Assembly (NCBI GenBank): GCA_016715105.1
Contig: JADKBO010000013.1
Span: 1 to 64,000, forward strand
Source: Saprospiraceae bacterium
GTDB taxonomy: Bacteria; Bacteroidota; Bacteroidia; Chitinophagales; Saprospiraceae
Reading direction: 5' to 3'
DNA: 64,000 nucleotides
Below are positions 57,554 through 64,000 of the stretch, in pieces (the first letter of the stretch is position 1; every line of letters starts with the position of its first letter). The position numbers and the translations under genes are program-made. The notes below the pieces were generated by a model, which saw nothing but the letters and a program-made list of their open reading frames with translations, was not told the DNA's origin and made no database searches.

Positions 57554-58717
57554 TTATGTAAAATCATTCTCTGGGCTCATCCAACTTTTCACAAAATAAT
57601 CTGTCCTCTTTTGATCATTTGCTCCCCCATAAACAAGGGTATTTTCCCTTACTTCACTTGTTGCTATTCTCTCAAAATAGTCAAATTCTTTAAACATATT
57701 TTGTTGGATCGTGCTACTAGATTTGATCTCAAACAAATGCAAAATGCCATTTTCTGTGTAAAGTAAGTCGATTTCATGTCCTTGTGAATCTCGCCAAAAA
57801 TAAAAATCACGATATTGACATAGATGTGCATTCTGTTTAATCATCTCTGCAACCATCATGTTTTCAAAAAGGTGACCCCATGCAGCATCTGCTTTAGAAA
57901 TGTTGCCATTGCGGTATCCCAGCAAATGAGCCAATAAACCACAGTCATAAAAGTAAAGTTTAGGGCTTTTTATCAATCGTTGATTATAGTTTTTAAAATA
58001 AGGTGGTATAAGGGTGACTATGTAGGATGTTTCCAAAATATTTATCCAATTTCTTGCTGTTGAATGACTTATACCAGCGTCTCTTGCAAGTAGGCTAAAA
58101 TTAACTAAATGCCCTGCTCTAGCCGCACACAGCTTAATAAAATTGGTAAATGTCCTGTCATCTTTTAGGTTGACAAGTTGAGCAACATCGCGTTTTACAT
58201 AGGTTGATATGTAGTCAGAATAATATCGGTCTGGGTCGATTGATCTATCGTAAATGGCAGGGTAAAAGCCTTTAGACATTAACTTTAAAGTATCATCGGT
58301 AAAAATTTCACCGCCAACCATTTCGGAAAAGTCAAATGGAAACAATCTAAAAAGTGCAACTCTGCCCGCTAAACTTTGGGTAATTTTCTCCATCAATTGG
58401 AAATTTTGAGAACCCGATAATATAAATTGACCCATTTCGCGCTTGTCATCAACTATGACTTGCAAATAAGAAAATAATGCCGACGCATGTTGTGCTTCAT
58501 CAATTATTACCTTACCAGGATAAGATTCTAAAAAACCCTTTGGATCTCTGTTTACAAATGCCCTTAATTCAGGGTCTTCCAAATTCACATACTTGAAATC
58601 TGATAGCTCATTTTTTAAAAAAGTGGTCTTACCAGACTGCCTTGGACCAGTCAATGCAATGATTGGATATTTTGTAAGTGTTTCCTTAATTGAACTTAAA
58701 ATATTTCTTTTTATCAT
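57554..58717 (-). CDS. AAA_14/DUF4143-family ATPase, copy 2
   Basis: A 387-residue P-loop ATPase with Walker A GPRQSGKT (24-31), Walker B VIIDEAQHA (about 70-78), sensor LSGSQNF and a DUF4143 C-terminal domain. A winged-helix-like middle part (LLARDAGISHSTARNWINILE) lies near residues 210-230. The nuclease-like pattern HEIDLLYTENGILHLFEIKSS is a clear D-Xn-ExK. Immediately upstream of the start (minus strand) is a twelve-unit 22-base repeat array. Same architecture as the gene at 39802-40926, with low sequence similarity outside motifs. Confidence 0.86.
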   Translation of the reverse strand: MIKRNILSSIKETLTKYPIIALTGPRQSGKTTFLKNELSDFKYVNLEDPELRAFVNRDPKGFLESYPGKVIIDEAQHASALFSYLQVIVDDKREMGQFILSGSQNFQLMEKITQSLAGRVALFRLFPFDFSEMVGGEIFTDDTLKLMSKGFYPAIYDRSIDPDRYYSDYISTYVKRDVAQLVNLKDDRTFTNFIKLCAARAGHLVNFSLLARDAGISHSTARNWINILETSYIVTLIPPYFKNYNQRLIKSPKLYFYDCGLLAHLLGYRNGNISKADAAWGHLFENMMVAEMIKQNAHLCQYRDFYFWRDSQGHEIDLLYTENGILHLFEIKSSSTIQQNMFKEFDYFERIATSEVRENTLVYGGANDQKRTDYFVKSWMSPENDFT

Positions 58718-58754
58718 TTCTACCGTAAATTGCTATATTTCAGACAAATATACG

Positions 58755-59018
58755 ATATCTATTTTCAATTTGCAAGCTTTCTATTTTCAATTTACAAGCT
58801 TCCAACTTTCAATATACAAGCCTTCTATTTTCAATCTACAAGTCTTCAACTTTCAATTTACAAGTCTTTCATTTTCAATTTGCAAGCCTTCAACTTTCAA
58901 TCTACAAGCTTTTCATTTTCAATTTACAAGCTTTTAACTTTCAATCTACAAGCTTTTCATTTTCAATTTACAAGCCTTTTATTTTCAATTTGCAAGCTTT
59001 CTACATTCAATATGCAAG
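58755..59018. repeat. Tandem repeat, twelve units of 22 bases, upstream of AAA_14 copy 2
   Basis: CAAG occurs at 58773, 58795, 58817, 58839, 58861, 58883, 58905, 58927, 58949, 58971, 58993 and 59015, always 22 bases apart. The consensus unit is roughly CAAGCTTTTCATTTTCAATT plus TA. Units vary at a few positions but never in length. It begins 38 bases upstream of the ATPase start codon, in its promoter region. There are no unique spacers, so it is not CRISPR. Confidence 0.95.
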
Positions 59019-59266
59019 AAGTATTACACAACAAATTGTCCAATTAAGTATAAAGTGTAACTTGAATGTTGGGCTCTTAGCTAAAGAAACCACCATGTTA
59101 AATAGGTAAGAAATAATTAGGTGTATTCGTGTAGATAAAGAAATGCTCCACACAGCGTTAAATGCACGAATTTCGAAGCAAAAATGTAATTCAAATTTCT
59201 GCCTCCGATTCTTTCACGATTTCCTTCCGATAGCTATCGGAATAGGAACTGATTTCCGAAATGCCA
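59019..59266. other. Intergenic sequence with one perfect palindrome
   Basis: No gene. TTCCGATAGCTATCGGAA at 59225-59242 is an 18-base perfect palindrome; the rest shows no pattern. Confidence 0.5.
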
Positions 59267-59761
59267 TTATCTAAACTGAGAAAAATCCATTTTAGGATCG
59301 CCAATACCCCTTTCTTTTATCTGCAATCCCAACAAAAAGTTTCGCAAAAATTGGTCCAGGCACTTGCGGTATTGCTTTTGATCTGGTTTCCTGAAAAAGG
59401 CTGTTATTTCATGTTCACTCACAGAAACTCCAGCTATTTTATAAATTTCAATCATATCTTCGGTTTTCAAGTCTAAAGCAATTTTGAGCTTCCGCATGAT
59501 GATGTTGTTATTGAGCTCTTTTTCAGGTAAAAGGGGAGGCCCCTCCTTTTTTCCTCGCTTTAATTCAATAAAACCATTGAGAAAAATGGCCAGTTTTTTA
59601 TCAGGTAGATTGACCAAGTTGACATCGCCATCTGGTTTGAGCCAATCACTGATTTCTTGCCTATTGGTGACAAGTCCGCCACTACCAAAGATGGCTATCA
59701 TTTCAGCATCATCAAAATCATAGATGAATCTTACTTTTCTTAAGACATTGTTATTTGTCAT
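59267..59761 (-). CDS. DUF1456-family protein (YehS-like)
   Basis: A 164-residue protein of the DUF1456 family. It is an internal duplication: both halves begin NNN(V/I)(L/I)RK and run through an (I/V)..FDD/LKTEDM..I(F/Y) segment to an (E)IS(D/A)(W/F)(L/F) helix, each ending near a KPD motif. Function is unknown; no membrane or signal segment. It stands alone between the repeat array and a divergent glycosidase gene. Confidence 0.88.
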   Translation of the reverse strand: MTNNNVLRKVRFIYDFDDAEMIAIFGSGGLVTNRQEISDWLKPDGDVNLVNLPDKKLAIFLNGFIELKRGKKEGPPLLPEKELNNNIIMRKLKIALDLKTEDMIEIYKIAGVSVSEHEITAFFRKPDQKQYRKCLDQFLRNFLLGLQIKERGIGDPKMDFSQFR

Positions 59762-60061
59762 TTTATACTTTTTAACCGTTTAAAAGGCTAAAGCAAAAAT
59801 ACAAAATTGCAAGCCCACTCAACGACTCACAATTACAATGACTCAATATTTATGCATTTATTCAACTTTTTGTTCTTTTATGAATTCCAATCGGCTTCAT
59901 TTCTCTTTCGAATGCCAAACCCATTTCCAAATTTCATGTGAAAAGTACTTTAAATTGCAATCCATTTGTCTATTTTCGGCTTTGATATCGTTATAAACTG
60001 TGTTGTGAAAATATTTCTTATCGAAATGAGTTACTCCATTCTTAAACTTTCATTCAAAAAT
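59762..60061. other. Intergenic region before the glycosidase gene
   Basis: About 300 AT-rich bases. An open frame begins at 59966 but its first 32 codons look like random sequence, not a leader. No other pattern. Confidence 0.4.
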
Positions 60062-61075
60062 ATGCAGAACATGAGGCAGACAATCATGGCAACAGTATTG
60101 TGTATTTTATCTTGTTTTGATCTAAATGCCCAGTCTTTTGAATTTCGCGGGCTAACCATGGTTGCACCCCCTAGAAAGATTGACATAGAACCCATACATC
60201 GCATGCGACAGACCAATGCCAATTGGGTAGCTTTGGTCCCCTATGCCTTCCAACGAATGACAGAGAGCAACATCAAATACAATTTAAATGGTCAATGGTG
60301 GGGTGAAAACGTTGAAGGTATCAAATCCTCAATCGAGCTTGCGCATCGTGGCGGAATGCACGTCATGGTGAAACCTCAAATTTATGTGAGAGGTGCCTGG
60401 ACCGGTGATATTGATTACAAGACCGATGCTGAATGGCAAACTTGGGAAAAGGACTATTCTGCCTATATCCTGGCATATGCAAAAGTTGCTCAAGAAGGTG
60501 GTGCAGAATTGTTTTGCATGGGGACAGAGCTCAAAACGCCCATCAAAAAAAGACCTGAGTATTTTCAGCAATTGATCAAAGAGGTAAGAAAAATCTATAA
60601 AGGAAAAATCACTTATGCAGCCAACTGGGATGATTATCAAATGACCAAATTCTGGCAAGATCTGGATTACATTGGCGTGAACGCATATCACCCGTTGACA
60701 GAATCACCAACACCTTCCAAACATGAGCTTAGCAAAGAATGGAAATCATACATGGCTAAAATGGCTCGTTTTTCCAGAAAAATGGACCGTAAAATTTTGT
60801 TTACAGAATTTGGTTACCTCAGCGTTGATGGCTGCGCGTGGAAACCATGGGAAATGCAAGATAATCTCAAAGTTCACAACCTAAACGAAGATGCTCAGGC
60901 TGTTGCATTTGATGCATTATTTGAATGCTTCGCCCGTCAATCCTGGTGGGCTGGTGGATTTATCTGGAAATGGTTTCCAAACAAAATGGGACATGAAGGA
61001 AATCTCGCCAAAGATTTTTCGCCTCAAGATAAGAAAGCGGAAGCCATCGTTGAGCAATGGTACTGTAGACAGTAA
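60062..61075 (+). CDS. Secreted GH113-like TIM-barrel glycoside hydrolase
   Basis: About 337 residues. The leader MQNMRQTIMATVLCILSCFDLNAQ has Gln at +1; the ATG at 60062 or 60071 is chosen over longer in-frame options. The barrel shows ANWVALVPYAF, GMHVMVKPQIYV, the likely acid/base Glu in FCMGTELKTP, DYIGVNAYHPL and the nucleophile Glu in ILFTEFGYLS, with WWAGGFIWKW near the end. This set fits GH113 beta-mannanase-like enzymes and related families; the substrate (mannan or another beta-glycan) is inferred. It ends at a strong terminator. Confidence 0.8.
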   Translation: MQNMRQTIMATVLCILSCFDLNAQSFEFRGLTMVAPPRKIDIEPIHRMRQTNANWVALVPYAFQRMTESNIKYNLNGQWWGENVEGIKSSIELAHRGGMHVMVKPQIYVRGAWTGDIDYKTDAEWQTWEKDYSAYILAYAKVAQEGGAELFCMGTELKTPIKKRPEYFQQLIKEVRKIYKGKITYAANWDDYQMTKFWQDLDYIGVNAYHPLTESPTPSKHELSKEWKSYMAKMARFSRKMDRKILFTEFGYLSVDGCAWKPWEMQDNLKVHNLNEDAQAVAFDALFECFARQSWWAGGFIWKWFPNKMGHEGNLAKDFSPQDKKAEAIVEQWYCRQ

Positions 61076-61091
61076 AATCAATCAATCATAA

Positions 61092-61132
61092 AAAAAAAGC
61101 GAAGATCACCAGAAAGTGTCTTCGCTTTTTTT
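61092..61132. terminator. Bidirectional terminator between the glycosidase and transketolase genes
   Basis: AAAAAAAGCGAAGA (61092-61105) pairs with TCTTCGCTTTTTTT (61119-61132) around a 13-base loop; convergent genes on both sides. Confidence 0.9.
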
Positions 61133-61151
61133 ATTTATAGTTTTACTTAAA

Positions 61152-62108
61152 TCAACCTTTGCGTTCAAGTACTTTAAGGGCAGCAGCTTCTACATCTGCT
61201 GTTCCAAGACCATATTTAATCAACAAATCCATCGGGTTACCACTTTCTCCAAATGAATCTTTGACGGCCACATATTCTTGCGGACTAGGGAAATTTCTAG
61301 CTAACACATTCGCAACTGCATCACCCAAGCCACCATTTATTTGATGCTCTTCACAAGTTACTACACACTTAGTTTTAGACACAGCGTCTAGAATGGCTTC
61401 TTCGTCCAAAGGTTTGATCGTATGGATGTTGATCAAATATACACTGATTCCTTTTGCCTCCAAATTTCTAGCCGCCTCCAAAGCATTCCAAACCAAATGG
61501 CCTGTTGCAATGATGGTCACATCTGTTCCTTCATTCATGATTACAGCCTTGCCAATTTCAAATTTGGTATCTGACATGATGTTTGGCCAGTTTGGTCTAC
61601 CAAATCTGAGGTAAACTGGACCGTAGTATTCAGCAATTGCTTTGGTTGCAGCCTTTGTTTGATTGAAATCACATGGATTGATCACTGTCATTCCAGGGAC
61701 CATCCTCATCATTCCTATATCTTCCAAAATCTGGTGTGTAGCTCCATCCTCACCCAAAGTAAGTCCTGCGTGAGAGGCACAAATTTTCACGTTTTTGTGA
61801 GAATAAGCCACTGATTGCCTGATTTGATCATAAACTCTACCTGTTGAGAAGTTGGCAAAAGTACCTGTGTACGGTATTTTCCCGGCCGTTGCCAAACCTG
61901 CAGCTATACCAATCATATTGGCCTCAGCAATACCAGTTTGTACAAATCTAGTAGGAAAGTGATCTATAAATTTTTGCATTTTCAAGGAAGCAACCAAATC
62001 AGCACAAAGTGCCATCACATTTTCGTTTTGAGCGCCAACTTCATAAAGTGCTTCGCCAAAACCATCTCTTGTTGCTTTACTTCCACTTGATATATAATCT
62101 TGTAACAT
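61152..62108 (-). CDS. Transketolase, C-terminal subunit
   Basis: A 318-residue second half of a split transketolase: pyrimidine-binding and C-terminal domains, with EANMIGIAAGLATAGKIPYTGTFANF, FASHAGLTLGEDGATHQILEDIGMMRMVPGMTVI and the C-terminal TVITTGHLVWNALEAA-like segment. Together with the next gene it moves two-carbon units between sugar phosphates in the pentose phosphate pathway. It is 28 bases downstream of the N-terminal subunit gene, in the same operon. Confidence 0.92.
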   Translation of the reverse strand: MLQDYISSGSKATRDGFGEALYEVGAQNENVMALCADLVASLKMQKFIDHFPTRFVQTGIAEANMIGIAAGLATAGKIPYTGTFANFSTGRVYDQIRQSVAYSHKNVKICASHAGLTLGEDGATHQILEDIGMMRMVPGMTVINPCDFNQTKAATKAIAEYYGPVYLRFGRPNWPNIMSDTKFEIGKAVIMNEGTDVTIIATGHLVWNALEAARNLEAKGISVYLINIHTIKPLDEEAILDAVSKTKCVVTCEEHQINGGLGDAVANVLARNFPSPQEYVAVKDSFGESGNPMDLLIKYGLGTADVEAAALKVLERKG

Positions 62109-62136
62109 TTTTATCTTTTTAGTTTAGCCATCCAAA

Positions 62137-62982
62137 TTAATAATCACCCAAAGTTTCTTCCAACTGCCCAAGTGCGTTTTCCAATTGAGCGTCATTGGGT
62201 GCTGCTCCATGCCACTTGTGAGTTCCAACCATAAAATCAATTGGATATCCCATCTCTGTACGCATCAAAATCACAATAGGCTTTCCTTGTCCTGACATAC
62301 TTTTAGCTTGGTGCAAAACCTTCACAATTTCTTCCATGTCATTACCATCTTGGATATTGAGTACTTCCCAACCAAAAGTACGCCACTTCCCTTCGATGTC
62401 ACCAAGAGATAAGACATCTTTGGTGTCTCCGTCTATCTGCCTGCCATTGAGGTCAACAGTGACGATGAGATTATCAATTTTATTATGAGGTGCAAACATG
62501 ACTGCTTCCCAAATCTGGCCTTCTTGAAGTTCACCATCTCCTGTCAAAGCAAATACCAATTTATCATCTCCATCCAATTTTTTGGCAATAGCCATTCCAA
62601 TGGCAACGGACAAACCTTGGCCCAAAGAACCCGAAGCAACTCTGATACCTGGAAGTCCCTCATGAGTAGCAGGGTGACCTTGTACTCTTGAATTTAACTT
62701 TCTGAAGGTAGCCAACTCTGCAATTGGAAAATAACCTGCTCTTGCCAAAGTGCTGTACCAGACCGGAGAAATATGACCGTTGGAAAGGAAAAATACATCT
62801 TCTCCTGCAGCTTTCATATTAAAACTAGGATCGTGATCCATGATTTCAAAGTACAAGGCGGTAAAAAAATCTGCACAGCCCAAGGAACCACCCGGGTGAC
62901 CCGATGCACAACCATGCACCTGTCTGAGGATGTCTCTCCTTACTTGAGTCGCTATCTTTTTAAGTTCTGCAATTTCTGCCAT
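62137..62982 (-). CDS. Transketolase, N-terminal subunit
   Basis: A 281-residue thiamine-diphosphate-binding half of a split transketolase. It shows HGCASGHPGGSLGCADFFTALYF, GHISPVWYSTLARAGYF, VASGSLGQGLSVAIGMAIAKKL and the ThDP motif ALTGDGELQEGQIWEAVMFA ending in a conserved NLIVTVDLNGRQIDG. The start at 62982 (MAEIAELKKIA) is preferred over a longer frame from 63036. First gene of the pair. Confidence 0.92.
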   Translation of the reverse strand: MAEIAELKKIATQVRRDILRQVHGCASGHPGGSLGCADFFTALYFEIMDHDPSFNMKAAGEDVFFLSNGHISPVWYSTLARAGYFPIAELATFRKLNSRVQGHPATHEGLPGIRVASGSLGQGLSVAIGMAIAKKLDGDDKLVFALTGDGELQEGQIWEAVMFAPHNKIDNLIVTVDLNGRQIDGDTKDVLSLGDIEGKWRTFGWEVLNIQDGNDMEEIVKVLHQAKSMSGQGKPIVILMRTEMGYPIDFMVGTHKWHGAAPNDAQLENALGQLEETLGDY

Positions 62983-63019
62983 TATCTTAAAATTTGTTTT
63001 TTGATTTATAATGTGGCGT

Positions 63020-63068
63020 AAAAATAAGACAGGCAACCTTCCTTACAAAGATTGCCTGCCTTATTTTT
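63020..63068 (-). terminator. Terminator of the HU gene
   Basis: AAAAATAAGACAGGCAA (63020-63036) pairs with TTGCCTGCCTTATTTTT (63052-63068), 17 bases with one mismatch; it follows the HU gene on the minus strand. Confidence 0.85.
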
Positions 63069-63102
63069 ACTTTTTATTGTATTTTTTACAATAACTGTCT
63101 AA

Positions 63103-63375
63103 TTAGTTAACAGCGTCAGTAAAAGATTGACCAGCTTTAAATTTAACTGATGTTTTAGCGGCAATGTTTATTGTCTTACCAGTAAGTGGGTTTCTACCCT
63201 CTCTTGCAGCTCTGCTTGAAGTTGAAAAAGTACCAAAGCCCACAAATGCTGCTTTATCTCCACTTTTCAATGTATTTTGAATTGCATCAAAAACTGCACT
63301 TACTGCATCACCTGCCTGACCTTTAGTGATACCTGCTTTTTCGGCTACTATATTAACCAAATCTCCTTTATTCAT
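63103..63375 (-). CDS. HU-family DNA-binding protein
   Basis: A 90-residue nucleoid protein. It shows MNKGDLVNIVAEKAGITKGQAGDAVSAVFDAI, GFGTFSTSSRAAREGRNPLTGKTI with the beta-arm RNPLTGK that intercalates DNA, and a final VKFKAGQSFTDAVN. Full length, with its own promoter and terminator, as expected for an abundant chromosomal protein. Confidence 0.95.
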   Translation of the reverse strand: MNKGDLVNIVAEKAGITKGQAGDAVSAVFDAIQNTLKSGDKAAFVGFGTFSTSSRAAREGRNPLTGKTINIAAKTSVKFKAGQSFTDAVN

Positions 63376-63417
63376 TGTTTTGAATATTTATAGGTTATTT
63401 AAGAATTTTTAACGCTG

Positions 63418-63448
63418 CAAATGTATACGAACGTTTTTTAATATACAA
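63418..63448 (-). promoter_or_regulatory. Probable promoter of the HU gene
   Basis: On the minus strand, TTG at 63448-63446 and TACATTTG at 63425-63418 are 20 bases apart, a good TTG-N-TAnnTTTG match, about 43 bases before the start codon. Confidence 0.6.
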
Positions 63449-63664
63449 TAAGAATCGATGTATTTTTCACTCAACACCCCTAAATTTAAGGGTTTTCCAC
63501 GTATTTTAATGCAAAATATTCAATTTTTACTAATATAAATTTTGGAAAATATGTCCATTTCTTACTTTTTAAAACCAAAAAGGTTGGTTGATGCCTAATT
63601 TATATTAAGTATAACCAACATCTTTTATTCAAAAAAGTGTCAGGGATTATATGTCTTTTTTATA

Positions 63665-64000
63665 TTAATACTTGAATGGATCTGAATATTTGGGGTCGGT
63701 GATCATGGTATAATCTGTCAGGGTATGCAAAAAAGCTTTGATGGCTTCTTTTTCAGCAAAATTCATAGAAATCATTTTTACTCTGCCTTGTGCGTCTTTA
63801 AACTTTTTATCCAAGTGCACATTGGGTTTGATATTACTAGAATAATGGTCTAAAACATCATCAATAGTCTTGAGTCTTCCATCATGCATATAAGGAGCAG
63901 TCAACATGATATTCCTTAACGTTGGGATTCTAAATTTACCCTCAAAACCTTGATCACTTGATACCACTTCTAAACCAATATTGGTCGTGCCTTTTAAATT
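63665..64000 (-). CDS. Di-heme cytochrome c peroxidase / MauG family, C-terminal fragment (continues past the window)
   Basis: The last 111 residues of a periplasmic di-heme peroxidase. The segment FRIPTLRNIMLTAPYMHDGRLKTIDDVLDHYSS is the conserved C-terminal motif of the CCP/MauG family, and the tail (EAIKAFLHTLTDY) is typical. The frame is open to base 64000, so the N-terminal heme motifs and start lie outside. The substrate (H2O2 or a protein) cannot be judged. Confidence 0.9.
   Translation of the reverse strand, partial: NLKGTTNIGLEVVSSDQGFEGKFRIPTLRNIMLTAPYMHDGRLKTIDDVLDHYSSNIKPNVHLDKKFKDAQGRVKMISMNFAEKEAIKAFLHTLTDYTMITDPKYSDPFKY

Noticed and set aside
58755..59018. Tandem array as a CRISPR locus
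   Set aside because: Units are directly joined with no unique spacers, and no cas gene is present.
58593..59047. Two open frames through the 22-base array giving a low-complexity Phe/Gln/Asn-rich peptide
   Set aside because: The frames exist only because 66 bases of repeat equal 22 codons and the repeat lacks stops; there is no start context or codon bias of a real gene.
1..64000. tRNA genes
   Set aside because: No cloverleaf with GTTCRANYC-type T loop and CCA-proximal stem was seen by eye; a covariance search would be needed to exclude weak cases.

Overview
The window looks like a chromosomal segment of a Bacteroidota bacterium, most probably of the Saprospiria/Saprospiraceae. The reasons are a core set of type IX secretion (T9SS) and gliding genes (gldJ, a porP/sprF homologue, porU, porV, a Plug/DUF5103 protein), surface proteins with T9SS C-terminal sorting domains, AT-rich DNA, TAnnTTTG-type -7 promoter boxes, and secreted proteins that almost all begin with glutamine after the predicted signal-peptide cut. 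No prophage, insertion sequence, CRISPR array or tRNA gene was recognised.

Bases 1-23,600 hold a TPR protein, ffh, a CCA-adding enzyme, a BadF-type kinase, pfkA, cutA, a leucyl aminopeptidase with a downstream ATP-grasp enzyme, and a carbohydrate-related group (exported RraA-like protein, enolase-superfamily enzyme, SASA esterase lipoprotein, GH3-serine hydrolase fusion). An ECF sigma factor, a small membrane protein, an S9 peptidase lipoprotein and an ABC-F ATPase follow. Four genes here are broken by single-base changes at or beside homopolymer runs (TPR gene, BadF kinase, GH3 fusion, ABC-F), whereas no gene after about 23.6 kb is broken. This looks more like residual sequencing error than real decay. 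The intergenic spaces of this part carry palindromes and duplicated structured elements.

Bases 24,000-39,700 hold the pyruvate dehydrogenase E2 gene, an OmpA-family protein, and then the T9SS locus: a degenerate ureohydrolase-like gene (+), murF, gldJ and porP/sprF (-), porU and porV (+). The RNase P RNA gene (-) and ettA (-) follow. Bases 39,800-59,100 contain two AAA_14/DUF4143 ATPase genes about 17 kb apart. Each is preceded, just upstream of its start codon, by a tandem direct-repeat array (3 x 32 bp and 12 x 22 bp), which is the least explained pattern in the window. Between them lie selO, a 1493-residue T9SS-exported surface protein, an M28 glutaminyl-cyclase-like lipoprotein, cysS, sulfide:quinone oxidoreductase, an AsmA-like giant, the T9SS Plug protein and an M23-fold protein. 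The last 5 kb carry a DUF1456 protein, a GH113-like glycosidase, a split transketolase, an HU protein and the 3' end of a cytochrome c peroxidase.

Functionally, the T9SS genes, the sorting-domain proteins, the Plug and the glutaminyl cyclase form one export and maturation theme. Most other genes are housekeeping.
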